Origin: an uncultured Flavobacteriaceae bacterium
Lineage (GTDB): Bacteria > Bacteroidota > Bacteroidia > Flavobacteriales > Flavobacteriaceae
DNA length: 64,000 bases
Direction of reading: 5' to 3'
NCBI GenBank assembly: GCA_937944485.1
Contig: CALDYU010000008.1
Location: 62,001-126,000, forward strand
Part shown: positions 17,808 through 26,891 of the stretch, in pieces
Position numbering within the stretch: the first letter of the stretch is position 1
How the letters are laid out: the number at the start of each line of letters is the position of its first letter
Translations under genes and position numbers: made by a program
The notes under the pieces: model-generated
Databases searched by the model: none
What the model was told of the DNA's origin: nothing
What the model saw: only the letters and a program-made list of their open reading frames with translations

Positions 17808-18542
17808 ATGATAGAGGCCGTAATAGTTGACGATGAGATAAAAGCACTGCAAAGCTTATCTTGGGAATTAACCAATTTCAGCGATGAAATAAATGTTACT
17901 GCGTCTTTTACTGACCCCAAAAAAGCATTAAGCCATTTAGAACTAAACACCCCAGATTGTTTGTTTTTAGACATCGAAATGCCAACAATGGATGGTTTTC
18001 AATTTATTCAAAAACTGAAAAACAAAAATTTTCCTGTTGTAATTACCACTGCGTATAATCAATATGCCATAAAAGCACTTAAAAATGAGGCTATCGATTA
18101 CCTTTTAAAGCCCATTGATTCAGATGATTTGAAAGAAACATTGTCTAAAATAAAAAAGTATAATTCGAAAAACTATACGGCAGATCGTCTTGAAAAAATG
18201 CTGCTAAACTATAATGCCAATGCAACCAATAAAAAAATTACTTTTAACACCGATGGTAAATTGGTCTTTTTAGAGAGTGACGAAATTTTATATGCTGAAT
18301 CAGACGGAAATTATAGTACTATTTTTTTGGTAGATGGGCAAAAAATGGTATTAACAAAAAAACTTAAAGAAGTTAATGATATTTTGCCGTCGACTTCTTT
18401 TTTTAGGATTCATAATTCATATATTATCAACCTCACTAAAATCAAAGAATTTATTAAAACTGATGGTTACGTTATCTTGAAACCGAATCACAAAATACCT
18501 GTTTCAAGGCAAAGAAAATCTGATTTTTTAGACTTATTGTAG
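17808..18542 (+). CDS. LytTR family response regulator
   Basis: 244 residues. The receiver domain occupies 1-120, with the acidic pocket D8-D9-E10, the phosphoacceptor D55 in LFLDIEMP, T81 and K101 in YLLKPI. The LytTR DNA-binding domain follows from about 137 (ITFNTDGKLVFLESDEILYAESDGNY) to the end. It is the first gene of a two-gene operon with the kinase that starts 8 bases after its stop. It is the transcription factor of a two-component system; the target genes are not evident. Confidence 0.93.
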   Translation: MIEAVIVDDEIKALQSLSWELTNFSDEINVTASFTDPKKALSHLELNTPDCLFLDIEMPTMDGFQFIQKLKNKNFPVVITTAYNQYAIKALKNEAIDYLLKPIDSDDLKETLSKIKKYNSKNYTADRLEKMLLNYNANATNKKITFNTDGKLVFLESDEILYAESDGNYSTIFLVDGQKMVLTKKLKEVNDILPSTSFFRIHNSYIINLTKIKEFIKTDGYVILKPNHKIPVSRQRKSDFLDLL

Positions 18543-18550
18543 TTTCTGTT

Positions 18551-20536
18551 ATGCCCTTATTGCTCTTCAAAAACAAAATTGATAAAGTTTGGTCTAATTT
18601 AAGATTAAGGTCTGTATCACTTCTTCTCTTTGTCTGTTTCTTTTCTGTCTCTTTTCAAGGAAAATCTCAAGACATTCCAGATTCATTTAAAAAGACAATT
18701 GATAGTCTAGTCACAAATGCTCCAACAGATTATCAAAGTTTACATAAGGTTTTGCGAAAAAATAGAAACGACAGTCTCTTAATGCGTTACTTTTCAAAGA
18801 TTGCTGCCACTAATACCTATGCCGCAGGAGAGGTTTATGCTTTAAATGAGTTAGGCAGAAAGTATCGTAATACTACTCAATATTCAAAGGCAATTAGCCT
18901 TCATCAAGAGGCGTTAGATGTCGCCACTAAAGCTAATAATTTAGAATTTAAAGTTTCAAGCTTAAATAACTTAGGAGTTGTCTTTCGCAGAATGTCTTCT
19001 ATTCGCACCGCGATGGATTATAATCAAAAAGCATTAGAACTTGCAGAATCAGTAAAAAATCCAAGCATTAGCTTAAAACGAAGCATAAACATTTCACATA
19101 ATTGTATTGGTAACTTATATCAAGAATTAGGGCAATTTGATCGTGCAATTTCGCAATTCGAAAGATCTTTGATTCTTGAAAAAGAATTAGATAATCCTCT
19201 TGGGCAAGCTATCAATCATCAAAACATTGGCGAGTGTCAAGAAGCTTTAGGCCTCCTAGACAAGGCTCTCAGTGAATATCGCACTTCATTAGCTTTCAAT
19301 GAAACGATTAATAACGACATGGGTAGGGTAATTTGTAATACGAGTATCGCTCAAATTTATATCAAACAAAATCAACCTGACAAAGCAATATCACTCTTAA
19401 CACCTACCTTGATGAAGGCTAAAAAGCTTGATGATGGGTTTTTAATCGCACCTGTTCATATTAATTTAGGTTGGGCAAAATCTCTCTTGAAACGATACAA
19501 TGAAGCAGAAGAAAATATTTTGCGGGGTCTCAAACTTTCTGAAAAATACCACTTAGAAAGATATGCCGCCAAAGCCTGTAAATTGGCATCAGAATTATAT
19601 CAAAATCAAGGGTCTTTTGAAAAAGCACTGACCTATAATTTGAAAGCAGAACAACTTGAAGATGAAATTTCTAATGAAAGTACCTTACGTTATGTTAATG
19701 ATATTATGGTTAGGTATGATTCGCAAAAGAAGAGTACCGAAATTGAAGTTTTGGCTAAAGAAAACGAAAATGTTCGTTTGGCCTTACGAAAAAATAGAAC
19801 CATTTTATTAATTACTAGTTTGGCACTCGCCTTACTAGCGGGTATTTTTTATATTCTTTACCGTCAATTTCAACTTAAAAACGAAAAAAAAGTATTGACC
19901 CTCGAGCAAAGCATGCTCAGAAGTCAAATGAATCCACATTTCTTATTCAATTCTTTAAATTCTATAAAATTATACATCATAAATAATGAACAAAAAAATG
20001 CTGTTCACTATTTGAATAAATTTTCGAAATTGGTTCGTAAAATTCTTGAGGCTTCTTCATTAAAAGAGATTCCACTGGCTGAAGAGCTTGAAACTGTAGA
20101 ATTGTATATGAATATTGAAAATATTCGTTTTTCAAACGAAATTGATTTTAAAATAAATATTAACGATGATATTGATCCGCATACCATTAAAATTCCATCA
20201 TTAATATTACAACCCTTTTTAGAGAACGCTCTATGGCATGGACTCTCATCAAAAACCGGAGCGAAGCAAATAGAACTTAATGTGCAAAAAGGCAATAACG
20301 ATTCTTATATCAATATAAGTATTACCGACAATGGTATAGGTAGGGCCGCTTCAGAACAAATAAAATTAAATAAGGTGCTAAAGCGTAATTCTGTTGGTAT
20401 TGCAATAACGAAAGAGCGCTTGGCAAATTTCTCACGAGATTATCTAAATTCTTTTCACTTAGAGATCATTGATCTATTTACGAAAGATGGTTCGGCTAAT
20501 GGCACTACAGTGCTATTACATATTCCTACGGTTTAG
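18551..20536 (+). CDS. TPR-containing sensor histidine kinase, LytS/HisKA_7-like
   Basis: 661 residues. A signal peptide (LRSVSLLLFVCFFSVSFQ) leads a periplasmic TPR array (about residues 60-380, with repeated pairs such as YSKAISLHQEAL and FDRAISQFERSL). A transmembrane helix near 415-440 (ILLITSLALALLAGIFYILY), then the cytoplasmic His_kinase core follow, with H463 in QMNPHFLFNSL and the ATPase motifs LQPFLENALWHG and DNGIGR. It should sense an envelope signal and phosphorylate the regulator encoded upstream. Its last 11 bases overlap the convergent DUF3109 gene. Confidence 0.92.
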   Translation: MPLLLFKNKIDKVWSNLRLRSVSLLLFVCFFSVSFQGKSQDIPDSFKKTIDSLVTNAPTDYQSLHKVLRKNRNDSLLMRYFSKIAATNTYAAGEVYALNELGRKYRNTTQYSKAISLHQEALDVATKANNLEFKVSSLNNLGVVFRRMSSIRTAMDYNQKALELAESVKNPSISLKRSINISHNCIGNLYQELGQFDRAISQFERSLILEKELDNPLGQAINHQNIGECQEALGLLDKALSEYRTSLAFNETINNDMGRVICNTSIAQIYIKQNQPDKAISLLTPTLMKAKKLDDGFLIAPVHINLGWAKSLLKRYNEAEENILRGLKLSEKYHLERYAAKACKLASELYQNQGSFEKALTYNLKAEQLEDEISNESTLRYVNDIMVRYDSQKKSTEIEVLAKENENVRLALRKNRTILLITSLALALLAGIFYILYRQFQLKNEKKVLTLEQSMLRSQMNPHFLFNSLNSIKLYIINNEQKNAVHYLNKFSKLVRKILEASSLKEIPLAEELETVELYMNIENIRFSNEIDFKININDDIDPHTIKIPSLILQPFLENALWHGLSSKTGAKQIELNVQKGNNDSYINISITDNGIGRAASEQIKLNKVLKRNSVGIAITKERLANFSRDYLNSFHLEIIDLFTKDGSANGTTVLLHIPTV

Positions 20537-21098
20537 TATGTTCTTTAGCGATTTGCTCTAATTCGCCATACCACTTTTTACCAAATTTTCGTATTAGCGC
20601 TTCTTTTACGAACTTATAAATAGGGACTTGCAACTCGTTTCCCAAAGAACAGGCTGCATCGCATATTTCCCATTTGTGATAGTTTACCGCTGTTAGTTCT
20701 GTATATTCTTTAACCCGTATAGGGTATAAATGGCATGATACTGGTTTTTTCCATGTCGTTGCGCTATCAATATACGCTTCTTCAAGACCGCACTTTGCGA
20801 TATTTTTATCAGTAAAAATTACATATGCACATTCACTTCCGTTAACTAGAGGAGTCTCCCACTCGCCATCTTCACCTTTAACAAAAGCACCCTGTTCTTG
20901 AATTGCGGCAATGCCTTCCTTTCTTAAATAAGGCTTTACCTTGTCGTAAATATCAACTAAGATTTCTGTTTCGGCATCCTCTAAGGGGGCTCCAGCATTA
21001 CCGTAAATACAACATTGACCTTTACACGCCTGTAAATTACAGACAAAGTCATTTTCAATAATTTCTTCAGATACGATGGTTTTACCCAGTTGAAACAT
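20526..21098 (-). CDS. DUF3109 family cysteine-rich protein
   Basis: 190 residues, very typical of the DUF3109 family of Bacteroidetes. A YkgJ-like cysteine cluster is present: C20, C25, C29 and C30 in FVCNLQACKGQCCIYG, then C in GSECAY, AKCGLEE, VSCHLYP and CDAACSLG. Such proteins are presumed to bind a metal or Fe-S cluster; no activity is established. A TATCTTTG box lies 17 bases before the start. The 3' end overlaps the kinase gene by 11 bases, tail to tail. Confidence 0.88.
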   Translation of the reverse strand: MFQLGKTIVSEEIIENDFVCNLQACKGQCCIYGNAGAPLEDAETEILVDIYDKVKPYLRKEGIAAIQEQGAFVKGEDGEWETPLVNGSECAYVIFTDKNIAKCGLEEAYIDSATTWKKPVSCHLYPIRVKEYTELTAVNYHKWEICDAACSLGNELQVPIYKFVKEALIRKFGKKWYGELEQIAKEHTKP

Positions 21099-21115
21099 CT
21101 CTTAATTTTAAGCCT

Positions 21116-21123
21116 CAAAGATA
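21116..21123 (-). promoter_or_regulatory. Probable -7 box for the DUF3109 gene
   Basis: TATCTTTG on the minus strand matches TAnnTTTG and ends 17 bases before the ATG at 21098. No TTTG is found at the expected upstream distance. Confidence 0.4.
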
Positions 21124-21192
21124 CATTTTATCGTATTATATTCTGGTTAAGAACATTTTCTAAACAAATAATAATAACCATACTATATAATG

Positions 21193-21200
21193 TAAATTTG
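21193..21200 (+). promoter_or_regulatory. Probable -7 box for the MarC gene
   Basis: TAAATTTG ends 12 bases before the ATG at 21213, implying a leader of only a few bases. No clear upstream -33 element is visible. Confidence 0.35.
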
Positions 21201-21212
21201 CAAAAAAAAGTA

Positions 21213-21806
21213 ATGTCGTCAATTCTAGATTTTGATAATTTTAGTTTAAAACAGATTACTACATCAAGTATGATTTTATTTGCAGTAATCGATATTGTTG
21301 GTAGTATTCCTATTATTATCGGCTTACGCAATAAAGTAGGTCATATTCAATCTGAAAAAGCGTCAATTGTGGCGGGTATTATGATGGTTGCATTCCTTTT
21401 CGTAGGAGAAGAAATTCTAAATTTAATTGGAATTGATGTTAATTCTTTTGCTGTTGCCGGAGCGTTTATTATTTTCTTTTTAGCTCTCGAAATGATCTTG
21501 GGCATTACACTATATAAAGATGATGCCCCTGAAACTGCATCAATTATTCCCTTAGCTTTTCCTATGATCGCTGGAGCAGGAACTATGACCTCTTTACTTT
21601 CGTTGCGGGCAGAATATCATGTAGAAAATATCATCGTAGCTATTATTATCAATATTATCTTTGTATATCTAGTTCTTAAGTCGTCAAGAAGGATTGAAAA
21701 AGTGCTTGGCGCAAGTGGAATAGGTATTATCAGAAAAGTATTTGGTGTTATATTGTTGGCGATTGCTGTTAAATTATTCGCCACGAATATCAATCAATTA
21801 TTCTAA
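21213..21806 (+). CDS. MarC family integral membrane protein
   Basis: 197 residues from the ATG at 21213. The frame is open from 21090, but that part overlaps the DUF3109 start, and MarC proteins begin close to the first helix. Six membrane segments are visible, with family segments such as FAVIDIVGSIPIIIGL, FFLALEMILGI and PLAFPMIAGAGTMTSLL. The role of MarC proteins is unknown despite the name (multiple antibiotic resistance). A small membrane protein gene follows after 6 bases. Confidence 0.92.
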   Translation: MSSILDFDNFSLKQITTSSMILFAVIDIVGSIPIIIGLRNKVGHIQSEKASIVAGIMMVAFLFVGEEILNLIGIDVNSFAVAGAFIIFFLALEMILGITLYKDDAPETASIIPLAFPMIAGAGTMTSLLSLRAEYHVENIIVAIIINIIFVYLVLKSSRRIEKVLGASGIGIIRKVFGVILLAIAVKLFATNINQLF

Positions 21807-21812
21807 CAAATA

Positions 21813-22022
21813 ATGGCAATGAAGAAACCGCTCTACCTTATTTTAATCGTTCTAGCTATTGGCTTAATCGCTTACAATATTACATTAGTAAATTTTAAAA
21901 CTCCACTAGAAGGTGATAGTGTTATTGCCCTAGTTGGTATTGCAGCGTCATCATGTGCCATTGTTCTAATACTTCTATTTCTTACTTCAAAAAAGATAGA
22001 AGATAAAATCAATGAAGATTAA
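21813..22022 (+). CDS. Small two-helix membrane protein
   Basis: 69 residues with two hydrophobic helices (YLILIVLAIGLIAYNITLV and IALVGIAASSCAIVLILLFL) and a charged C-terminus (KKIEDKINED). It follows marC by 6 bases and should be co-transcribed. I cannot name a family. The stop codon directly abuts the stop of the convergent S41 protease gene with no base between. Confidence 0.75.
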   Translation: MAMKKPLYLILIVLAIGLIAYNITLVNFKTPLEGDSVIALVGIAASSCAIVLILLFLTSKKIEDKINED

Positions 22023-23639
22023 TTAGTCTATCAAACTAGTTTCTGGTTTTATAAGGGCACTTGCATCTGTCGACAACACTTCATTTAGCATATTGTCAAT
22101 TTCACTTGTTATTTTAGCGGCGCTATTAGAATCAAATAATTGTTCGGCCATCGCAGCTTTTATATATAATTTTAATTGGGTTTCGTAATCATAAAATTGC
22201 ATTGACTCTCTACTTCGAATAGCATAGTCAATAAATTTTTCGAATACTATATCATCCACTTTAAAGTTAGCAATGAAATCTTCCTTTACACTATCAGCAT
22301 AACGTTGCCGATCTTTATCAAGATGTTCAAAAACAAAATAAGAGAAAAAGCCAACATTATTTAAGGCCTCTAACCGTTCTTCTTCATAGCGCCCTATCGG
22401 AACAAAAACATCAGGAATTATTCCACCTCCGCCATATACAACTTTACCTTTTGGAGTTTTAAATTTTAAGGAGTCAACTACTTTAATACTATCTAAAGAA
22501 ATTAGTTCTCCACTATGATATCGATCAGTAAAACGTTGATAATAGTCCTTATTTCCTTTTTCATAGGTCTTTTGTATGCTTCGACCAGTAGGTGTATAAT
22601 ATCTAGAAACAGTCAGCCGAACTGCTGAGCCATCACCAAGTTCCATTTCACGTTGCACCAAACCCTTACCAAAAGAACGTCGACCTACTATTGTACCTAT
22701 ATCATTGTCTTGCAAAGCACCTGCAATTATTTCACTTGCCGATGCCGAACGTTCGTTAATGAGTACATAAATTGGTTTGTCTTCAAAATTGCCTTTGTCA
22801 GTGGCAAAGACTTTATTAATCTTACCTTTTTTGTTCTTTGTAAACAAAATAAGCTTGCCATCTTTTAAAAATTCATCTGCCATTTGTTCTGCAATACCCA
22901 AGTATCCTCCTGGATTATCACGTAAGTCAAGAGCAAGTTTTATGGCGCCTTGTTTTCGAAGGTCTGAAAGTGCTGCTTTAAATTCTTTAAAGGTAGATTC
23001 TGCAAAGCGATTGATTTTAATATATCCCATTTCAGGTGTCAACATATAATAGGATTCAACACTTTTGAGGGGTACAACACCTCTTTTTACGGCTACATTA
23101 AAGGTGCGTTCTTCTTTCTTTCGATACACCGTTAAATTCACCAAAGTACCCTTTTTACCTTTTAATTTTGCCACAATGGTCTCATTCGGTAAATTTTTGC
23201 CAAACAAGGTATCATTATCGGCCATTAAAATACGATCACCAGGTTGTATCCCTATTAGATGACTAGGCCCATTTTCGATGGTGCGAATTACAGAAATGGT
23301 ATCTTTATACGGATAAAAGTTAATGCCGATCCCCACAAAATCACCTTTCATACTTTCGGCAACTTCAGTCATATCTTTCTTAGGAATATAGACTGAATGA
23401 GGATCAAGTTTTTCTAAGATATTATTAACCGTGACGTCTACAATACTGTCGGTATCAATTTCATCAACGTACTCATAATCTATATAATCAATAAGTCGAT
23501 TAAGTTTGTCCTTTTTAGAATTTGTGCTAAATAATTTTTCGGGAGAGTCATTAAAGTTTAGTTTGCCTCCAATAAAAACTCCCAAGGCCAAAGTAAAAGC
23601 TAATACAATTGGCCATATGTAGTTATTCCTCTTTCTCAT
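22023..23639 (-). CDS. S41 family carboxy-terminal processing protease
   Basis: 538 residues. An N-terminal membrane anchor (IWPIVLAFTLALGVFIGG) leads a periplasmic protease: a PDZ domain at about 95-180 and the S41 core with S300 in NERSASASEI and K325 in SFGKGLVQ, the spacing expected for a Ser/Lys dyad. Members trim the C-termini of envelope proteins or degrade tagged proteins. The dCMP deaminase gene ends 18 bases upstream, so the two are probably transcribed together. Confidence 0.94.
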   Translation of the reverse strand: MRKRNNYIWPIVLAFTLALGVFIGGKLNFNDSPEKLFSTNSKKDKLNRLIDYIDYEYVDEIDTDSIVDVTVNNILEKLDPHSVYIPKKDMTEVAESMKGDFVGIGINFYPYKDTISVIRTIENGPSHLIGIQPGDRILMADNDTLFGKNLPNETIVAKLKGKKGTLVNLTVYRKKEERTFNVAVKRGVVPLKSVESYYMLTPEMGYIKINRFAESTFKEFKAALSDLRKQGAIKLALDLRDNPGGYLGIAEQMADEFLKDGKLILFTKNKKGKINKVFATDKGNFEDKPIYVLINERSASASEIIAGALQDNDIGTIVGRRSFGKGLVQREMELGDGSAVRLTVSRYYTPTGRSIQKTYEKGNKDYYQRFTDRYHSGELISLDSIKVVDSLKFKTPKGKVVYGGGGIIPDVFVPIGRYEEERLEALNNVGFFSYFVFEHLDKDRQRYADSVKEDFIANFKVDDIVFEKFIDYAIRSRESMQFYDYETQLKLYIKAAMAEQLFDSNSAAKITSEIDNMLNEVLSTDASALIKPETSLID

Positions 23640-23657
23640 TCGTTTCTTTAGTCGCTT

Positions 23658-24092
23658 TTATTGAGCCTTAATAGTCGTCATATGAGTCAATGAAACCCCA
23701 GCTTTCTCTAAAAATTTCAATCCTGAATCATCTTTATAAGCGACATTATATACGACACGTTTGATACCTGCTTGATGTATTAATTTGCTGCACTCCCTAC
23801 AAGGAGATAAAGTAATATACAGCGTAGCGCCTTCACAAGACTGGGTAGATGCGGCTACTTTTAAAATAGCATTTGCTTCAGCATGCAGAACATACCATTT
23901 TGTATATCCATTTTCGTCTTCACAGAAGTTTTCAAAACCAGTAGGAGTGCCATTATAACCGTCTGAAATAATCATGCGATCTTTTACAATTATCGCCCCT
24001 ACTTGTTTTCGCTCACAATAAGACAGTTTGCCCCATTCTTGAGCCATACGCAAATACGCTTTGTCATATTTTGACTGCTTTGTTTTTTTCAT
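23658..24092 (-). CDS. Deoxycytidylate (dCMP) deaminase family protein
   Basis: 144 residues. The zinc-dependent deaminase motifs are complete: H70-A-E72 in HAEANAIL and C98-x-x-C101 in PCRECSK. The N-terminal part (KYDKAYLRMAQEWGKLSYCERKQVG) is typical of the ComE-operon-type dCMP deaminase group. It should convert dCMP to dUMP for thymidylate synthesis. It lies 18 bases upstream of the S41 protease gene. Confidence 0.92.
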   Translation of the reverse strand: MKKTKQSKYDKAYLRMAQEWGKLSYCERKQVGAIIVKDRMIISDGYNGTPTGFENFCEDENGYTKWYVLHAEANAILKVAASTQSCEGATLYITLSPCRECSKLIHQAGIKRVVYNVAYKDDSGLKFLEKAGVSLTHMTTIKAQ

Positions 24093-24172
24093 GAAATGAA
24101 CTGCCTATCAAACAACTAAGATACCCGCTTTACAAGGTTCATACAACCTTAATGGCTTAAATTTAACAGTGA

Positions 24173-24757
24173 TTACTTAGGGAATGCACTAACCAACATA
24201 GGTATTGTGCTTAAAATAATTAATAGTGAAACAATAGAAACTATTGTTTTCGATTTTATACGTATTAGATCAATACATATGTAAAGACAAAATAAAACGG
24301 CCAATACAATTAGTACTTGTGCCACCTCAATGCCGCAAGCAAAACCGATTAATGACCCTAATTTTTCTTCCTCTTCAGCAATGAGCATTTTAAAATAATT
24401 GCTAAAACCAAAACCGTGTATTAGTCCAAAGAAGGCCGTGGTGAAAATATGCAAGCTTAAACTCTGGTTTTCCTTAGAAGCATTAACATACAACAAGTTG
24501 AAAACAGCTGTTGCCAATATGGTTAGAGGAATCAAAAATTCAATCCAACGTACATCCATAACCAAAATGTCAAAGGCAGAAAGGTATAAAGAACAACAGT
24601 GAGCAATTGTAAATATTGTAGCCAACAGCAGCACCTTTCTCCAACTTTTAAAAGTAAATGGTAATGCCAAAGCAACTAAAAACAGCATGTGATCGTATGC
24701 GGATAAATCAAGTACATGATTTAAACCAAGCTTTAAGTAGAAATAGAAGTTTTGCAT
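24173..24757 (-). CDS. HupE/UreJ family membrane protein
   Basis: 194 residues with about six helices. Histidine-containing segments typical of HupE/UreJ-like proteins appear in the membrane regions: YDHMLFLVAL, FTIAHCCSLYLS and FFGLIHGFGFSN. The family is linked to nickel or other metal uptake, and in Bacteroidetes the cargo is unproven. The gene follows the TerB-DnaJ gene after 9 bases. Confidence 0.85.
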   Translation of the reverse strand: MQNFYFYLKLGLNHVLDLSAYDHMLFLVALALPFTFKSWRKVLLLATIFTIAHCCSLYLSAFDILVMDVRWIEFLIPLTILATAVFNLLYVNASKENQSLSLHIFTTAFFGLIHGFGFSNYFKMLIAEEEEKLGSLIGFACGIEVAQVLIVLAVLFCLYICIDLIRIKSKTIVSIVSLLIILSTIPMLVSAFPK

Positions 24758-24766
24758 TCGTAATAG

Positions 24767-25501
24767 TTAAATTCCTCGCTCTTTTTGAATTGTTTCGTAA
24801 GCTTTCTGAACTTGTTTAAACTTTTCTTCAGCGCCCTTTTTTATGGCCTCATTTTCAGTATTGACTCGATCTGGATGGTATTTTTTAGCCATGGTACGAT
24901 AGGCCTTTTTTACTTGTTCATCCGTTGCCGTTTTTTCAATCTCGAGAATTTTGTAGGCTGTATTTGCTGATTTTATGAACATCGCCTTAATACTTTCGAA
25001 ATCACGAAAAGAGATTCTGAAATACCCTGATATTTCCTTTATTTTATTTATTTCCGAATTACTAACCGATCCATCGGCTTGCGCAATTCCGAATAAAAAA
25101 TGAAGCAACTGTAATCGTACTTCATAACGGGTTCGCTGATTCAAATAGATACAAATACGTTGCGTTGAAATTTCTCGATTTTTGTTTATATCATTAAATG
25201 TTCTGAAAATGGCATTCGCCTTTGCTTTGCCATAGGTTTGCACAAAATAGCCCTGTACATAGTCCATTTCAGACTTGCTCACTTTACCATCTGCTTTAAT
25301 AACGATCGAACATAAGGAAAGTAAATTCAATTCAAAATCTGCTGGCGATACTTTTTGGCGGGTAAGATCTCTTAAAACATTGGGGCCTTTAGCTTCGCTT
25401 CTACTTAGGCTATCAACACCACTACCTATAAAAAACCCCAATAAGGCACCTGGATATCGAAACAAGAAATATCCTAAAATAGCTAATATGAACTTAAACA
25501 T
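24767..25501 (-). CDS. TerB/DnaJ domain protein, DjlA-like co-chaperone
   Basis: 244 residues from the ATG at 25501; the frame extends to 25612, but a promoter lies in between. The layout is that of DjlA: a short N-terminal hydrophobic segment (FILAILGYFLFRYPGALLGFFIG), a TerB-like helical domain with acidic motifs KADGKVSKSE (69-78) and QADGSVSNSE (141-150), and a C-terminal J-domain with HPD at 209-211. It probably stimulates DnaK at the membrane. Confidence 0.9.
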   Translation of the reverse strand: MFKFILAILGYFLFRYPGALLGFFIGSGVDSLSRSEAKGPNVLRDLTRQKVSPADFELNLLSLCSIVIKADGKVSKSEMDYVQGYFVQTYGKAKANAIFRTFNDINKNREISTQRICIYLNQRTRYEVRLQLLHFLFGIAQADGSVSNSEINKIKEISGYFRISFRDFESIKAMFIKSANTAYKILEIEKTATDEQVKKAYRTMAKKYHPDRVNTENEAIKKGAEEKFKQVQKAYETIQKERGI

Positions 25502-25519
25502 TTGTGTTTCAAATTTCGT

Positions 25520-25552
25520 CAAAGATATTAAAAGCAGTTCAGAGAATTCAAT
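25520..25552 (-). promoter_or_regulatory. Bacteroidetes-type promoter of the djlA-like gene
   Basis: On the minus strand ATTG (25552-25549), 21 bases, then TATCTTTG (25527-25520). The box ends 18 bases before the ATG at 25501, which supports that start. Confidence 0.55.
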
Positions 25553-25629
25553 GCAATTCAGATGACTCATACGAATTATCACATAGTAATGAAACGTTAA
25601 GGTATACGACAAAAACTATACAAAACTTG

Positions 25630-25637
25630 TATCTTTG
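25630..25637 (+). promoter_or_regulatory. Probable -7 box of the bacilliredoxin gene
   Basis: TATCTTTG matches TAnnTTTG and lies 25 bases before the ATG at 25663. No convincing -33 element is seen. Confidence 0.45.
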
Positions 25638-25662
25638 TTTTCTGAATAAAAAAGAGAAGATT

Positions 25663-26073
25663 ATGTATCCTGCAGAATTAGTTAAACCAATGAGAGACGA
25701 CTTAGCGAATGCTGGGTTTGAAGAATTATATACAGCAGAAGCTGTCACCAATGCTATTCATCAAGATGGCACTACACTAGTAGTAGTTAATTCGGTATGT
25801 GGCTGTGCGGCAGCAAATGCACGCCCTGCGGCTAAAATGAGTTTGCAAAACGATAGAAAGCCCAATCATACCGTAACAGTATTTGCTGGTGTTGATACTG
25901 AGGCCGTTGATGCTGCTAGAAATTTAATGATTCCTTTTCCTCCGTCATCACCGAGTATGGCATTATTTAAGAATGGTGAATTGGTGCACATGATAGAGCG
26001 CCACCATATTGAAGGAAGGCCAGCAGAATTAATCGCTGAAAATTTGATTGCTGCATATAACGAATTTTGCTAA
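25663..26073 (+). CDS. BrxA/BrxB family bacilliredoxin
   Basis: 136 residues from the ATG at 25663; the open frame back to 25504 overlaps the divergent gene and is not used. The YphP/YqiW fold is evident, with the active-site pair C46-G-C48 in VVNSVCGCAAANARPA and the later FPPSSPSMALFKNGELVHMIERH. These thioredoxin-like proteins remove low-molecular-weight thiols from proteins. Since Bacteroidetes generally lack bacillithiol, the partner thiol here is uncertain. A terminator follows at 26119. Confidence 0.92.
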   Translation: MYPAELVKPMRDDLANAGFEELYTAEAVTNAIHQDGTTLVVVNSVCGCAAANARPAAKMSLQNDRKPNHTVTVFAGVDTEAVDAARNLMIPFPPSSPSMALFKNGELVHMIERHHIEGRPAELIAENLIAAYNEFC

Positions 26074-26118
26074 TCAAATTACTGCCTTACGAAAATGAAG
26101 GCGCAAATAAACAAAAAC

Positions 26119-26150
26119 AAAACCGCTTCTTTAAAGGGCGGTTTTTTATT
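26119..26150 (+). terminator. Intrinsic terminator after the bacilliredoxin gene
   Basis: AAAACCGC pairs with GCGGTTTT (26119-26126 with 26138-26145, loop of 11) and runs into a T-tract. The end of the tract also forms the TATTTTTG box (26147-26154) just before the next gene. Confidence 0.75.
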
Positions 26151-26154
26151 TTTG
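26147..26154 (+). promoter_or_regulatory. Possible -7 box at the start of the acyltransferase gene
   Basis: TATTTTTG ends 4 bases before the ATG at 26159. If used, the mRNA would be leaderless. No -33 element is visible, and the box overlaps the terminator T-tract. Confidence 0.35.
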
Positions 26155-26158
26155 CAGC

Positions 26159-26890
26159 ATGCAAAAGTTCTTGGCCTATCCCTTATCGATTATATATTTT
26201 GTTTTTTTTGGGCTGACCCTACTCGTCTTTCATCCAATTCAATGGGTTTGCTTTAACCTTTTTGGTTATAAGGCGCACAGTGCCAGTGTCGCACTATTGA
26301 ATTTATGCTTGCTTCGATGTACGCACATCTTAGGAACTACGTATAGTTTCAATAATCCGTATGAAATTCCGTCAGGAAAACCAAAGATCATCGTTCTTAA
26401 TCATCAGAGTCTTCATGATATTTCGCCTGTATTGTGGTTCATGCGCAAACATCATCCAAAGTTCGTAAGCAAAAAAGAACTGGGCAAGGGAATTCCGAGT
26501 GTCTCTTATAACCTTCGCCATGGCGGTTCCGTATTAATTGATCGCAAAGATAGTAAGCAAGCGCTAGTCGAAATAGCAAAATTGGGCTCCTATATTGAAA
26601 AACATAAAAGAAGTGCTGTTATCTTTCCAGAAGGTACAAGAAGTAGAACAGGTCATCCAAAAGCATTTAAACCCACAGGCTTAAAAATATTGATGAAAAA
26701 GGCTCCTTCAGCGCTTATCATTCCTATTAGTATCAACAATTCATGGAAAATGTTGCGCTATGGAAAATTCCCTAATGGTATTGGCAATCGAATCACTTTT
26801 GACGTTCATAAACCCATACCTATTACAGATAATATTGATGAAATCATTGCTAAAACCGAGACAGTGGTGGTAGAAGGCATAAAGATTTAA
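26159..26890 (+). CDS. Lysophospholipid (1-acyl-glycerol-3-phosphate) acyltransferase, PlsC-like
   Basis: 243 residues. An N-terminal membrane segment (IIYFVFFGLTLLVFHPIQWV) is followed by the acyltransferase motifs H82-x4-D87 in NHQSLHDISP and E158-G-T-R161 in FPEGTRSR, and a later KAPSALIIPISI segment. It should acylate lysophosphatidate at the inner face of the inner membrane. An HD hydrolase gene begins 1 base after its stop, so the two are co-transcribed. Confidence 0.9.
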   Translation: MQKFLAYPLSIIYFVFFGLTLLVFHPIQWVCFNLFGYKAHSASVALLNLCLLRCTHILGTTYSFNNPYEIPSGKPKIIVLNHQSLHDISPVLWFMRKHHPKFVSKKELGKGIPSVSYNLRHGGSVLIDRKDSKQALVEIAKLGSYIEKHKRSAVIFPEGTRSRTGHPKAFKPTGLKILMKKAPSALIIPISINNSWKMLRYGKFPNGIGNRITFDVHKPIPITDNIDEIIAKTETVVVEGIKI

Positions 26891-26891
26891 A

